DNA of 64,000 nt from Streptomyces xanthophaeus (GCF_030440515.1 NZ_CP076543.1:5900501-5964500); one strand, 5' to 3'; numbered from the stretch's first letter, positions 37,898-48,093 are shown. Notes: a model not told the origin generated them from the letters alone. Program-made: numbers and translations.

Positions 37898-39559
37898 TCA
37901 GCGGACGGGCTGGTACACCCGATCCACCTTCTGGGTCCCGTTCAGCGTCCGGTACGACCGGCTCCAGGCGGAGGTCGCACCCGGCTGCCGCTTGTCGGAC
38001 ACCACGTAGTAGTCCATCTGCGAGCGCTCCGCCGTCACGTCCAGCACGCCGTAGCCGTGCGCGTCCATGTCGAGCCACTTCACGTGCCAGTTGGCGGCCT
38101 TGATGGCCGACTCGGCGACCAGCGAGAGGGTGTCCGGCAGGACGTGCAGCATGTCGTCGAGGTTGTCGGAGGTCACCGACGTGACCACGAACTCGGTCGC
38201 CGCCGTGCCCGAGCCCGGGTACGTGGCCATGTTCATCGGGACCTCGTTCGCCCAGGCCATGTGGATGTCACCGGTCAGGAACACGGTGTTCTTGACGCCC
38301 CGGTCCTTCAGGTGGCCCAGCAGCTCCTTGCGGTCGTCCGTGTACCCGTCCCACTGGTCCACGTTGATCGCGAGGCCGCCCTCGGGCAGTCCGAGCAGCT
38401 TGGTCAGCGGCTTCAGCAGGTGCGCGGGCAGCGAGGCGAAGGCCACCGGCGAGATCATCACCGAGGTGCCCACCAGCTTCCAGGTCGCCTCCGAGCCCGC
38501 GAGGCCCGACTTGAGCCAGTCCAGCTGGGCGCGCCCGGTGATGGTGCGCTCCGGGTCGTCCACCGAGCCGCTGCCGACCTTGGTCTGCTGCGAGCGGAAG
38601 GAGCGCAGGTCCAGCAGGTGCAGGTCGGCGAGGGTACCGAAGCGCAGCCGGCGGTAGACGGTGCCCGCGATGGAGGCGCGTACGGGCATCCACTCGAAGT
38701 ACGCCTGCTTGGCGGCGGCCGCGCGGGCCGCCCACTCGCCCTCGGCGCCCGGCGTGTGGTTCTCGGCGCCGCCGGCCCAGCTGTCGTTGGCGAACTCGTG
38801 GTCGTCCCAGATGGCGATGACCGGGTGGGCGTGGTGCAGGGCCTGGAGGTCGGCGTCCGTCTTGTACTTGCCGTGCCGCGTACGGTAGTCGGCGAGCGAG
38901 ACGATCTCGTGCTTCGGCTCGTGCGGGCGTACGACGTACTTCGCCTCCGGGTAGCCCCCGGACTGGTACTCGTAGATGTAGTCACCCAGGTGCAGGATCG
39001 CGTGCAGATCCGTGCGGGCCGCCAGGTGGCGGTAGGCGGAGAAGTAGCCGGACTCCCAGTTGGCGCAGGAGACCACGCCGAAGCGGACCCCCTCGGTCGT
39101 CGCCTCGTGGGCCGGGGTGGTCAGGGTGCGCCCGACGGGGGAGACGACGCCGCCGGCGGTGAACCGGTACCAGTAGGGCGTCTGCGGCTGCAGCCCGCGT
39201 ACGTCGACCTTGACCGTGTGGTCGGCGGCGGCGCTCACGGTGACGGTGCCGGAGCCGACGACGCGGGAGAAGGCCTTGTCGGACGCCACTTCCCAGCCCA
39301 CCTGGGTGGCCGGGCCGAGCCCCGAGCCGGGTACGGCCTCGGGGGTCGGGGTGACGCGGGTCCACAGAAGGACCCCGTCGGGCAGCGGGTCGCCCGAGGC
39401 GACGCCGTGGAGGAAGGCGGGCGCGGTGCCCGCCGCGTGGGCGGCCGAGGCGCCCAGGGAGGTGAGGGGGGCCAGTGCGGCCGTGGCCGCAGCGGCCAGA
39501 ACGACCGTACGGCGGCGGGGAGTTGCCGCTGACTGGGAAGGGGTGAGTTGACTGGTCAC
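37898..39559 (-). CDS. phoD: PhoD-family alkaline phosphatase (Tat exported)
   Basis: The 553-residue enzyme has a Tat signal ([20 protein letters not shown]), a PhoD N-terminal domain and a metallophosphatase domain with [31 protein letters not shown] and [10 protein letters not shown], the metal-binding blocks of PhoD. It should hydrolyse phosphate mono- or diesters outside the cell. TATGAT (39570-39565) lies five bases upstream of the GTG with no Shine-Dalgarno, so a leaderless mRNA is likely. I see no clear PHO box. Confidence 0.95.
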   Translation of the reverse strand: MTSQLTPSQSAATPRRRTVVLAAAATAALAPLTSLGASAAHAAGTAPAFLHGVASGDPLPDGVLLWTRVTPTPEAVPGSGLGPATQVGWEVASDKAFSRVVGSGTVTVSAAADHTVKVDVRGLQPQTPYWYRFTAGGVVSPVGRTLTTPAHEATTEGVRFGVVSCANWESGYFSAYRHLAARTDLHAILHLGDYIYEYQSGGYPEAKYVVRPHEPKHEIVSLADYRTRHGKYKTDADLQALHHAHPVIAIWDDHEFANDSWAGGAENHTPGAEGEWAARAAAAKQAYFEWMPVRASIAGTVYRRLRFGTLADLHLLDLRSFRSQQTKVGSGSVDDPERTITGRAQLDWLKSGLAGSEATWKLVGTSVMISPVAFASLPAHLLKPLTKLLGLPEGGLAINVDQWDGYTDDRKELLGHLKDRGVKNTVFLTGDIHMAWANEVPMNMATYPGSGTAATEFVVTSVTSDNLDDMLHVLPDTLSLVAESAIKAANWHVKWLDMDAHGYGVLDVTAERSQMDYYVVSDKRQPGATSAWSRSYRTLNGTQKVDRVYQPVR

Positions 39560-39611
39560 GGATGATCATATTACCGACGGGTACACCCCCCGGGCCAGGT
39601 GCGGGAATGCA

Positions 39612-39646
39612 AAGGGCGGGCGAACTCTGGGAGTTCGCCCGCCCTT
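39612..39646 (-). terminator. Terminator hairpin after the DsbA-like gene
   Basis: AAGGGCGGGCGAACT (39612-39626) and AGTTCGCCCGCCCTT (39632-39646) form a perfect 15 bp stem around CTGGG. It lies between the DsbA-like gene and phoD, both on the minus strand. Confidence 0.88.
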
Positions 39647-39689
39647 CGAAGCGGTCGGTCCGGACGGTGATTTCCGGATTGCCCCGGGA

Positions 39690-40484
39690 TCAGCCCTGCA
39701 GGGCCTTGTCGATCGCCGCTGTGAACAGCTCCGCAGTCTGCGGGGTCTCGATCTTCTTGCCGTCCATCTTCAGGGTCGGCGTGCCCTTCACCCCGGACTT
39801 GTCGAAGGACTTCGACATCTCCAGCGCCCACCGGTCGTACGTACCGTCCTCGACGGCCTTCTTGAACTCGGCGTTGCCCTTGAGCGCCGGGACCGTGTCC
39901 GCGACCTTCAGCAGGTAGTCGTCCTTGGCGAAGCTGTCGACGCTCTCCTCGGGGTGCAGGTCCTTGGAGTACAGCGCGGCCTTGTAGTCGAGGAAGGCCT
40001 GCGGGCTGACGTTCAGCGCCGCGCCCAGGGCGCTCAGCGCGTTCTTCGAACCCTCGCCCTTGACGGCGTTGTCGATGAAGGTGGCGCCGATGTACTGGAG
40101 CTTGTACTTGCCCGCGTCCACGTCCTTCTTGACCTGCTCGCCGGCGGCCTGCTCGAAGGCGGCACAGGCCGGGCAGCGCGAGTCCTCGTACAGCTCCAGG
40201 GTCTTCTTCGCTTCGGGCTTGCCGATGACGACCGTGGTGCCGTCCGCGCCCTCGGTGTTCTTCGGCTTGACCAGCTCGGCGGTGGCGGCCTTCTCCCAGT
40301 GGGTGGGCTGGTTGGCCTGCATGACCCCGTAGCCGATGCCGCCGATCACGGCGAGCGCGAGCACGACCCCGCCCGCCACGATCACCTGGCGGCGGATCTT
40401 GTCCTTCTTGGCCTGGGCCTCGCGCTCGGCGCGCAGACGCTCGCGGGCCGCTGCCTTGTTCGCCTGGCTGTTGCGTGAACTCAT
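39690..40484 (-). CDS. DsbA-family thioredoxin-fold protein, membrane anchored
   Basis: The 264-residue protein has a charged cytoplasmic N-terminus (about 30 residues), one transmembrane helix (QVIVAGGVVLALAVIGGIGYGVM) and an extracytoplasmic thioredoxin-like domain with the active site CPAC (about residues 104-107) and the cis-Pro loop VKGTPTL. It probably makes or exchanges disulfides in exported proteins. Two adjacent ATGs exist; the second (40484) has better spacing from GGAG. The preceding membrane-protein gene ends 45 bases upstream. Confidence 0.92.
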   Translation of the reverse strand: MSSRNSQANKAAARERLRAEREAQAKKDKIRRQVIVAGGVVLALAVIGGIGYGVMQANQPTHWEKAATAELVKPKNTEGADGTTVVIGKPEAKKTLELYEDSRCPACAAFEQAAGEQVKKDVDAGKYKLQYIGATFIDNAVKGEGSKNALSALGAALNVSPQAFLDYKAALYSKDLHPEESVDSFAKDDYLLKVADTVPALKGNAEFKKAVEDGTYDRWALEMSKSFDKSGVKGTPTLKMDGKKIETPQTAELFTAAIDKALQG

Positions 40485-40532
40485 CATGATCTCCGTGGGG
40501 TGTGACGTGTGGAAGGGACTGCCGTACGTGCG

Positions 40533-41219
40533 TCAGGCGCGGGCGAGCGCGCCGAGCACGGGGGGTCCCCGCCGTCCCACGGAGTGTGCCGGGAAGCGGG
40601 TGGTGGCCCCGGCGGCCGAGCGGACCGACCGAGGCAGCGCCCGCGCAGGCCGGCAGGCTGCCGCGACCGAGGACACGGCCAGCAGCAGCGGCCGGAACGC
40701 GAAGGCGGCCACAGCCCGCAGCAGCCGGCCCAGGGCCCGCTCGCCGTGGCGCAGCCAGGCGGCGGCCAGCAGTCCGACCGAGACATGGGCGCCGAGCAGC
40801 AGCCAGGGTGTGTACGGCCCCGGCGAGGACAGCAGCGCGGCCGCGCCGGCCGGTCCGGTCACCTCGGTCAGCGGCCCGCCCACCGGCGTGCCACCGCACA
40901 GGGCGTCCAGGCCCATGGCGCGCAGCGGGCCCGCGACGGGGCCGCCGGCCGGGCCGTAGCACAGGTGCTGGCCGGTGGTGAAGACGGTGTCGGCGGCCAG
41001 CTCCAGCGGTACGAGCAGCCCGGCGATGGGGCCGAAGCCCCGTTCGCGGCCCGCGAGCGCATAGGCGATCGCGAACACACCCGCGAAGGCCCCGGCCACC
41101 AGCGTGGGCGGCAACGGGGCCTGGGACATCAGGACGTGCGAGCCCGAGGAGAGCAGTACGACGAGCGCGCTGAACAGCGCGGCCCGCAGCCCCCTGAGTC
41201 CCGTCCCGGAAATGTCCAT
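40533..41219 (-). CDS. Hypothetical integral membrane protein
   Basis: I do not recognise a family. The 228-residue protein has about five hydrophobic segments (around residues 10-30, 37-55, 62-78, 125-150 and 165-185), a Gly/Pro-rich loop with two Cys residues (HLCYGP, DALCGG), and a basic Arg/Ala-rich cytoplasmic end. It lies 45 bases upstream of the DsbA-like gene on the same strand, so the two may be co-transcribed; its Cys pair could be a substrate of that protein. Confidence 0.75.
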   Translation of the reverse strand: MDISGTGLRGLRAALFSALVVLLSSGSHVLMSQAPLPPTLVAGAFAGVFAIAYALAGRERGFGPIAGLLVPLELAADTVFTTGQHLCYGPAGGPVAGPLRAMGLDALCGGTPVGGPLTEVTGPAGAAALLSSPGPYTPWLLLGAHVSVGLLAAAWLRHGERALGRLLRAVAAFAFRPLLLAVSSVAAACRPARALPRSVRSAAGATTRFPAHSVGRRGPPVLGALARA

Positions 41220-41257
41220 CCTCGCGAGTGTGCCATGCGTTCCTGTGGAACAGGCGT

Positions 41258-42583
41258 TCAGGGAGTGAGACGCCCGTTACGGAAAAGGTCCACGAAGATC
41301 TGGTGGTCGGCGCGCGCCCGGGCCCCGTACGCGTGGGCGAAGTCCACGAGCAGATCCGAGAAGCCCTCCTCGTCGGCCGCGATCGCCGCGTCGATGGCCC
41401 GCTCGGTGGAGAAGGGCACCAGGGACTGCCCGCTCTCGGCCTCGTCGGCCGACGCGTGCATGGTCGCGGTCGCCCGGCCGAGATCGGCGACGACGGCCGC
41501 GATCTCCTCCGGGTCGTCCAGGTCCGACCAGTCCAGGTCCACCGCGTACGGGGAGACCTCCGCCACCAGCTGACCCGCGCCGTCCAGCTCGGTCCAGCCC
41601 AGCCACGGGTCGGCGTGCGCCTGCAGGGCCCGCTGGGAGATCACCGTGCGGTGCCCCTCGTGCAGGAAGTACTCCCGCACCGCCCGGTCCGTGATGTGCC
41701 GGGAGACCGCCGGGGTCTGCGCCTGCTTGAGGTAGATCACGACGTCGTTCTCCAGGGCGTCGCTGTGCCCCTCCAGCAGGATGTTGTAGGACGGCAGGCC
41801 CGCCGAGCCGATGCCGACGCCCCGGCGCCCCACCACGTCCTTGACCCGGTAGGAGTCGGGGCGCACGAGGGACTCGTCGGGAAGCGTCTCCAGGTACCCG
41901 TCGAAGGCGGCCAGCACCTTGTAGCGGGTCGCGGCGTCCAGCTCGATGGAACCGCCGCCGGAGGTGAAGCGGCGCTCGTAGTCCCGTATCTCCGTCATCG
42001 AGTCCAGCAGGGAGAAACGCGTCCGGGAGCGGGCCGAGCGCAGCGCGTCCAGCAGAGGGCCCTCGGCGGTGTCCAGGGTGAAGGAGGGCACCTCGTCATT
42101 CTTCGCACCCGTGGCCAGCCGGTGGATCCGCTCCCGGTAGGCGCCCGCGTAGATCCGCACCAGCTCGCTTATCTGGTCGTCGCTGAGCGCCTTGGTGTAG
42201 CCGATCAGGGCGACGGAGGCGGCGAACCGCTTCAGGTCCCAGGTGAAAGGGCCGATATAGGCCTCGTCGAAATCGTTGACGTTGAAGATCAGCCGGCCGT
42301 TGGAGTCCATGTACGTGCCGAAGTTCTCGGCGTGCAGGTCTCCGTGGATCCACACCCGGCCCGTCCGCTCGTCCAGGTAAGGGCCGCCGTGCCGGTCCCG
42401 CTCCAGGTCGGAGTAGAAGAGGCAGGCGGTACCCCGGTAGAAGGCGAAGGCCGAAGCCGCCATCTTGCGGAATTTGACCTGGAAGGCAGCGGGGTCGGCG
42501 GCGAGCAGCTCACCGAACGCGGTGTCGAACACGTCGAGGATCTGCTCGGCGCGCTGCTCGTCGGTCGTCTCGGGGACCGCCAT
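41258..42583 (-). CDS. DUF2252 family protein
   Basis: The 441-residue soluble protein has the kinase-like DUF2252 signature: RMAA-type helix near KMAASAFAFYRG, VWIHGDLHAENFGTY, NVNDFDEAYIGPFTWDLKRFAAS, and GVGSAG-type loop RRGVGIGSAGLPSYNILLEG. The HGDLHAENFG and NVNDFDE blocks resemble the catalytic and metal loops of aminoglycoside/choline kinase-like folds. Its substrate is unknown. AGGAGG lies eight bases upstream of the ATG. It is divergent from dnaE. Confidence 0.9.
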   Translation of the reverse strand: MAVPETTDEQRAEQILDVFDTAFGELLAADPAAFQVKFRKMAASAFAFYRGTACLFYSDLERDRHGGPYLDERTGRVWIHGDLHAENFGTYMDSNGRLIFNVNDFDEAYIGPFTWDLKRFAASVALIGYTKALSDDQISELVRIYAGAYRERIHRLATGAKNDEVPSFTLDTAEGPLLDALRSARSRTRFSLLDSMTEIRDYERRFTSGGGSIELDAATRYKVLAAFDGYLETLPDESLVRPDSYRVKDVVGRRGVGIGSAGLPSYNILLEGHSDALENDVVIYLKQAQTPAVSRHITDRAVREYFLHEGHRTVISQRALQAHADPWLGWTELDGAGQLVAEVSPYAVDLDWSDLDDPEEIAAVVADLGRATATMHASADEAESGQSLVPFSTERAIDAAIAADEEGFSDLLVDFAHAYGARARADHQIFVDLFRNGRLTP

Positions 42584-42756
42584 GGCGGGTTCCTCCTGGT
42601 GCACGGGCTGTTTCAGGTTCCGACCGACTGGACGCCGGATCGGCCCTCCTGGTTCTGCAACGCCCGACCGTACCGGTCAGTGCCCGTGATCTGTCACCCG
42701 GCCGACGTAGGATTCGAAGCTGCCCCCTCACGCCCCGCCCCCGGAGGACCCGCGCC

Positions 42757-45700
42757 GTGACAAAGCCGCCGTTCACGCACCTGCACGTCCACACCCAGTA
42801 CTCGCTGCTGGACGGTGCCGCACGGCTGAAGGACATGTTCAACGCGTGCAACGAGATGGGCATGACGCACATCGCCATGTCCGACCACGGCAACCTGCAC
42901 GGGGCGTACGACTTCTTCCACACCGCGCAGAAGGCCGGCATCACGCCGATCATCGGCATCGAGGCGTACGTCGCCCCCGAGTCCCGGCGCAACAAGCGGC
43001 GCATCCAGTGGGGCCAGCCGCACCAGAAGCGCGACGACGTCTCCGGTTCCGGCGGTTACACCCACAAGACGATCTGGGCGTCGAACGCCACCGGTCTGCA
43101 CAACATCTTCCGGCTGTCCTCCGACGCGTACGCCGAGGGCTGGCTCACGAAGTGGCCGCGGATGGACAAGGAGACCATCTCCAAGTGGTCCGAGGGCCTG
43201 ATCGCCTCCACCGGCTGCCCGTCCGGCGAGGTGCAGACCAGGCTGCGGCTCGGCCAGTTCGACGAGGCCGTGCAGGCCGCCTCCGACTACAAGGACATCT
43301 TCGGCGAGGGGCGCTACTTCCTGGAGCTGATGGACCACGGCATCGAGATCGAGCGCCGGGTCCGCGACGGGCTGCTGGAGATCGGCAAGAAGCTCGGCAT
43401 CCCGCCGCTGGTGACGAACGACTCCCACTACACCTACGCCAGCGAGGCGACGGCCCACGACGCCCTGCTCTGCATCCAGACCGGCAAGAACCTCTCGGAC
43501 CCGGACCGCTTCCGCTTCGACGGCACCGGCTACTACCTGAAGTCGACCGACGAGATGTACGCGATCGACTCCTCGGACGCCTGGCAGGAGGGCTGCGCCA
43601 ACACCCGGCTGGTCGCCGACCAGATCGACACCGAGGGCATGTTCAAGTTCCGGAACCTGATGCCGAAGTTCGACATCCCGGAAGGCCACACCGAGGTCAG
43701 CTGGTTCCGCGAGGAGACCATGCGCGGCATGCACCGCCGCTACCCCGGAGGCATTCCGGAGGACCGGATGCAGCAGGCCGAGTACGAGATGGACACGATC
43801 ATCTCGATGGGCTTCCCCGGCTACTTCCTCGTGGTCGCCGACTTCATCATGTGGGCCAAGAACCAGGGCATCGCGGTGGGCCCGGGCCGAGGCTCCGCGG
43901 CCGGTTCGATCGTCGCGTACGCCATGGGCATCACCGACCTCGACCCGCTCACGCACGGCCTGATCTTCGAGCGCTTCCTGAACCCCGAGCGCGTCTCCAT
44001 GCCCGACGTCGACATCGACTTCGACGAGCGCCGGCGCGTCGAGGTGATCAGGTACGTGACCGAGAAGTACGGCGCCGACAAGGTCGCCATGATCGGCACC
44101 TACGGCACCATCAAGGCCAAGAACGCGATCAAGGACTCCGCGCGCGTCCTGGGCTACCCGTACGCCATGGGCGACCGCCTCACCAAGGCCATGCCCGCCG
44201 ACGTCCTCGGCAAGGGCATCCCGCTCTCCGGCATCCTCGACCCGACGCACCCCCGCTACGGCGAGGCCGGCGAGATCCGCGGGATGTACGAGAACGAGCC
44301 GGACGTGAAGAAGGTCATCGACACCGCCCGCGGTGTGGAGGGCCTGGTCCGCCAGATGGGCGTGCACGCCGCCGGCGTGATCATGTCCAGCGAGACCATC
44401 ACCGACCACGTACCCGTCTGGGTGCGGCACACCGACGGCGTCACCATCACCCAGTGGGACTACCCGAGCTGCGAGTCGCTCGGCCTGCTGAAGATGGACT
44501 TCCTCGGCCTGCGCAACCTCACGATCATGGACGACGCCGTCAAGATGGTGAAGGCCAACAAGGGGATCGACATCGATCTCCTGGGCCTCCCGCTCGACGA
44601 CCCCAAGACCTTCGAACTGCTCGGCCGCGGTGACACCCTCGGCGTCTTCCAGTTCGACGGCGGGCCCATGCGCTCCCTGCTGCGCCTGATGAAGCCCGAC
44701 AACTTCGAGGACATCTCCGCCGTCTCGGCCCTGTACCGGCCGGGCCCGATGGGCATGAACTCGCACACGAACTACGCCCTGCGCAAGAACAAGCAGCAGG
44801 AGATCACCCCGATCCACCCGGAGCTGGAGGGGCCGCTCGAAGAGGTGCTCGCGGTCACCTACGGCCTGATCGTCTACCAGGAGCAGGTCCAGAAGGCCGC
44901 CCAGATCATCGCCGGGTACTCGCTCGGCGAGGCCGACATCCTGCGCCGCGTGATGGGCAAGAAGAAGCCCGAGGAGCTGGCGAAGAACTTCGTCATCTTC
45001 GAGGAGGGCGCCAGGGGCAAGGGCTTCAGCGACCAGGCGATCAAGGCCCTGTGGGACGTCCTGGTCCCCTTCGCCGGCTACGCCTTCAACAAGGCCCACT
45101 CGGCCGCGTACGGCCTGGTCTCCTACTGGACCGCCTACCTCAAGGCGAACTTCCCGGCCGAATACATGGCGGGCCTGCTCACCTCGGTCAAGGACGACAA
45201 GGACAAGTCCGCGATCTACCTGAACGAGTGCCGCCGGATGGGCATCAAGGTCCTGCCGCCGAACGTGAACGAGTCCGAGCCGAACTTCGCGGCCCAGGGC
45301 GACGACGTGATCCTCTTCGGCCTCACCGCGGTGCGCAACGTCGGCACGAACGTCGTCGAGTCGATCATCAGGACGAGGAAGGCCAAGGGGAAGTTCTCCT
45401 CCTTCCCCGACTTCCTGGACAAGGTCGAGGCCGTCGTCTGCAACAAGCGCACCGTCGAGTCGCTGATCAAGGCCGGCGCCTACGACGAGATGGGCCACAC
45501 CCGCAAGGGCCTGGTCGCACACCACGAGTCGATGATCGACAACGTGGTCGCGGTCAAGCGCAAGGAGGCCGAGGGACAGTTCGACCTGTTCGGCGGGATG
45601 GGTGACGAGAACGCGAGCGACGAGCCCGGCTTCGGCCTCGACGTGGAGTTCTCCGACGTCGAGTGGGAGAAGTCCTACCTGCTCGCCCAGGAGCGCGAGA

Positions 45701-46299
45701 TGCTCGGCCTCTACGTCTCCGACCACCCGCTCTTCGGCCTGGAGCACGTGCTCTCCGACAAGACGGACGCCGGCATCTCCCAGCTGACCGGCGGCGAGCA
45801 CTCCGACGGCGCCGTCGTCACCATCGGCGGCATCATCTCGGGCCTCCAGCGCAAGATGACCAAGCAGGGCAACGCCTGGGCCATCGCCACCGTCGAGGAC
45901 CTGGCCGGGTCCATCGAATGCATGTTCTTCCCGGCGACCTACCAGCTCGTCTCCACCCAGCTGGTCGAGGACACCGTCGTCTTCGTCAAGGGCCGCCTCG
46001 ACAAGCGCGAGGACGTCCCCCGCCTGGTCGCCATGGAGATGATGGTCCCCGACCTCTCCTCGGCCGGCACCAACGCCCCGGTGGTCCTGACCATCCCCAC
46101 CGTCAAGGTCACGCCGCCGATGGTGACCCGTCTGGGCGAGATCCTGCGCCACCACAAGGGCAACACCGAGGTGCGGATCAAGCTCCAGGGGCCGCGGACC
46201 ACCACCGTGCTCCGCCTCGACAAGCACCGCGTCCAGCCCGACCCCGCGCTCTTCGGCGACCTCAAGGTGCTGCTCGGACCGTCCTGCCTGGCCGGATAG
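42757..46299 (+). CDS. dnaE: DNA polymerase III alpha subunit DnaE
   Basis: The 1180-residue replicative polymerase starts with a PHP domain (HLHVHTQYSLLDGAARL). The palm has PDVDIDFD at residues 415-422 with catalytic aspartates, followed by the YGTIKAKNAIKDSAR fingers, tandem helix-hairpin-helix, OB-fold and C-terminal domains. The length is normal for an actinobacterial DnaE1. The GTG start is supported by upstream GGAGG. A TAGGAT hexamer at 42708-42713 may be the -10. A very strong hairpin follows the stop. Confidence 0.97.
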   Translation: MTKPPFTHLHVHTQYSLLDGAARLKDMFNACNEMGMTHIAMSDHGNLHGAYDFFHTAQKAGITPIIGIEAYVAPESRRNKRRIQWGQPHQKRDDVSGSGGYTHKTIWASNATGLHNIFRLSSDAYAEGWLTKWPRMDKETISKWSEGLIASTGCPSGEVQTRLRLGQFDEAVQAASDYKDIFGEGRYFLELMDHGIEIERRVRDGLLEIGKKLGIPPLVTNDSHYTYASEATAHDALLCIQTGKNLSDPDRFRFDGTGYYLKSTDEMYAIDSSDAWQEGCANTRLVADQIDTEGMFKFRNLMPKFDIPEGHTEVSWFREETMRGMHRRYPGGIPEDRMQQAEYEMDTIISMGFPGYFLVVADFIMWAKNQGIAVGPGRGSAAGSIVAYAMGITDLDPLTHGLIFERFLNPERVSMPDVDIDFDERRRVEVIRYVTEKYGADKVAMIGTYGTIKAKNAIKDSARVLGYPYAMGDRLTKAMPADVLGKGIPLSGILDPTHPRYGEAGEIRGMYENEPDVKKVIDTARGVEGLVRQMGVHAAGVIMSSETITDHVPVWVRHTDGVTITQWDYPSCESLGLLKMDFLGLRNLTIMDDAVKMVKANKGIDIDLLGLPLDDPKTFELLGRGDTLGVFQFDGGPMRSLLRLMKPDNFEDISAVSALYRPGPMGMNSHTNYALRKNKQQEITPIHPELEGPLEEVLAVTYGLIVYQEQVQKAAQIIAGYSLGEADILRRVMGKKKPEELAKNFVIFEEGARGKGFSDQAIKALWDVLVPFAGYAFNKAHSAAYGLVSYWTAYLKANFPAEYMAGLLTSVKDDKDKSAIYLNECRRMGIKVLPPNVNESEPNFAAQGDDVILFGLTAVRNVGTNVVESIIRTRKAKGKFSSFPDFLDKVEAVVCNKRTVESLIKAGAYDEMGHTRKGLVAHHESMIDNVVAVKRKEAEGQFDLFGGMGDENASDEPGFGLDVEFSDVEWEKSYLLAQEREMLGLYVSDHPLFGLEHVLSDKTDAGISQLTGGEHSDGAVVTIGGIISGLQRKMTKQGNAWAIATVEDLAGSIECMFFPATYQLVSTQLVEDTVVFVKGRLDKREDVPRLVAMEMMVPDLSSAGTNAPVVLTIPTVKVTPPMVTRLGEILRHHKGNTEVRIKLQGPRTTTVLRLDKHRVQPDPALFGDLKVLLGPSCLAG

Positions 46300-46315
46300 A
46301 GACCCCGGCGGAACG

Positions 46316-46358
46316 TGCGGAAGGGCCCGCCCGGTGACACCGGGCGGGCCCTTCCGCA
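46316..46358. terminator. Bidirectional terminator with a perfect 20 bp stem after dnaE
   Basis: The arms 46316-46335 and 46339-46358 are perfect complements around the loop GAC. It sits between dnaE and the convergent 54-residue gene and can end both transcripts. Confidence 0.92.
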
Positions 46359-46372
46359 TGCGAGTACGGCCG

Positions 46373-46537
46373 TCAGTTGTGGCCGAACTTCTTCTCCTTG
46401 CGCTTGTGCGCCATGTCCATCGGGCTCGGCGCCGAGGAGGAGGGCATCGACTCGGTCTCCGAGGTGCCCTTGGTCGGATCCTGCCCCGACCGGGGCTGCT
46501 GCTTGGCGGGCTGCTTCTGGTTCTTGTTCTTGGCCAT
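46373..46537 (-). CDS. Small basic conserved protein (54 aa)
   Basis: The short gene encodes 54 residues beginning MAKNKNQKQPAKQQPRSGQD, with a Ser-rich middle and a basic end (MDMAHKRKEKKFGHN). It has a good ribosome site, GGAGG seven bases before the ATG, and its own terminator, which supports a real gene. The protein is Lys/Gln-rich and probably disordered. From memory, similar short proteins occur in many Streptomyces; the function is unknown. Confidence 0.85.
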   Translation of the reverse strand: MAKNKNQKQPAKQQPRSGQDPTKGTSETESMPSSSAPSPMDMAHKRKEKKFGHN

Positions 46538-46757
46538 GGTGGAGCCTCCGTGAGGGTCTAGGGGCCAGGACCGCCTTCACACTCACACAACGCCAGAAAC
46601 CGCGCATTTTGGATCATTACTGCGCGTAGCCGAGGCCCTCCGCCCCGTCTGTCGTGAGATCCGCCACGCCGATGATCGAGTTCCGGCCTTCAACGCCCTT
46701 GGGGTCGGGCAGACTCGGGGAACCGCCGCAAAGCACAGAGGACCCCCAGGGAAGAGG

Positions 46758-48065
46758 GTGGAACGCGTGGACCGCTGCGTCGTCCTGGTGGACGCCGGCT
46801 ACCTGCTGGGTGCCGCCGCCAGCCTTCTCGCCGGGGAGCCCTCCCGCTCCCGGATCACCATCGACCATGCCGCCCTCATCCAGGGCCTGCGCGAGCGGGC
46901 CGAGGCCGACACCGAGCAGCCCCTGCTGCGCATCTACTGGTTCGACGGAGCACCCGACCGGGTGCCCCAGCCCGAACACCGGCGGCTGCGCGTCATGCCC
47001 CGCGTCACCGTCCGGCTCGGCGCCCTGACCCGCAGCGACGGCCGCTGGGCGCAGAAGGGCGTCGACGCCGCCATGCACGCCGAGCTCACCGAGCTCGCCC
47101 GCAACCGGGCCTGCTCCGACGTGGTCCTCGTCACCGGCGACGGAGACCTGCTGCCCGGCCTGATGTCCGCCAAGGAGCACGGGGTCGCCGTCCACCTGTG
47201 GGCCGTCCAGGCCGCCGACGGGGACTACAACCAGTCCGAGGACCTCGTCGCCGAGGCCGACGAACGCCGCGTCCTGGACCGGGCCTGGATCACCCGGGCC
47301 GTCCGCGCCAAGGACCTCACCGGACTGTGCTCCCCGCCGCCCGCGCCGCGCCCCGACATCGCCGCCATCCTCTCGGCCCCGCTGCCCGAGGCCGCGCTCG
47401 CCGAGGCCGCCCGCAACGGCGCCGCCGCCACCGGGGAGGAAGACCGCGACGGGGTCCCCGTACCGCCGCCCGCCACCTCCGGGGGCAAGCCCGTACCCAC
47501 GCCCAAGGACCTCGCCGGAGCCCTGCGCGCCACCGGCCAGCAGAACCACCCCCAGACCGGGCCGAGCGGCGCCCACGCCCCCGCCAGCGCCCTGCGCTGG
47601 TCCTCCGACAAGGGCTGGGTCGACCGGGCCGGACCGCTGGGCGAGCCCGCCGAGACCGCCTCTCTGCCCACCCTCGCCCAGCTCACCAGCGCAGAACAGC
47701 GCTGGGCCGACCGCGAGGAGGACATCACCACCGTCGGCGGCGACCCGTTCGAGGTGGGACAGGTGTTCGCCCGGCGCTGGATGGAACGGCTCCCGGAGAC
47801 CGTGCACCTGCAGAAGCTGGCCACGATGTACCCGCGGATCCCGCACCGGATCGACGGCGAACTGCTGCGCTACGCGGCCCGGTTCGGGCTGCTCGCACAC
47901 AAGGACGACCAGATCGACGAGCACGACCGGTACGCCATCCGCGCCGGGTTCTGGCGGGAGATCGACGTCCGCGCCGCCGCCGAACACGTGGCCGCCGTAC
48001 CGGCCTCCGCGCCCGGAACCGCACCCGCCGACCTCGCGGCCCCGCTGACCCCGACGGCCGAGTAG
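46758..48065 (+). CDS. NYN-domain (PIN-like ribonuclease) protein
   Basis: The 435-residue protein starts with a NYN domain: VVLVDAGYLLGAAA at the N-terminus, RIYWFDGAPD, the acidic KGVDAAMHAEL and DVVLVTGDGDLLPG. These are the four conserved acidic positions of a PIN-like nuclease, so it probably cleaves RNA. A Pro-rich linker and a C-terminal helical domain (EVGQVFARRWMERLP ... IPHRIDGELLRYAARFGLL) follow and may bind RNA or partners. A second in-frame GTG at 46767 has better spacing from GAGGG and may be the true start. Confidence 0.88.
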   Translation: MERVDRCVVLVDAGYLLGAAASLLAGEPSRSRITIDHAALIQGLRERAEADTEQPLLRIYWFDGAPDRVPQPEHRRLRVMPRVTVRLGALTRSDGRWAQKGVDAAMHAELTELARNRACSDVVLVTGDGDLLPGLMSAKEHGVAVHLWAVQAADGDYNQSEDLVAEADERRVLDRAWITRAVRAKDLTGLCSPPPAPRPDIAAILSAPLPEAALAEAARNGAAATGEEDRDGVPVPPPATSGGKPVPTPKDLAGALRATGQQNHPQTGPSGAHAPASALRWSSDKGWVDRAGPLGEPAETASLPTLAQLTSAEQRWADREEDITTVGGDPFEVGQVFARRWMERLPETVHLQKLATMYPRIPHRIDGELLRYAARFGLLAHKDDQIDEHDRYAIRAGFWREIDVRAAAEHVAAVPASAPGTAPADLAAPLTPTAE

Positions 48066-48093
48066 GGCCGGGAACCCCGTAGGCTGCTCCCTC

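Noticed and set aside
42694..46359. A 1221-codon open frame on the minus strand opposite dnaE
   Set aside because: It is the mirror of a strongly conserved gene in high-GC DNA. Its translation is a low-complexity mix of Gly, Val, Asp, Leu and His with no domain.
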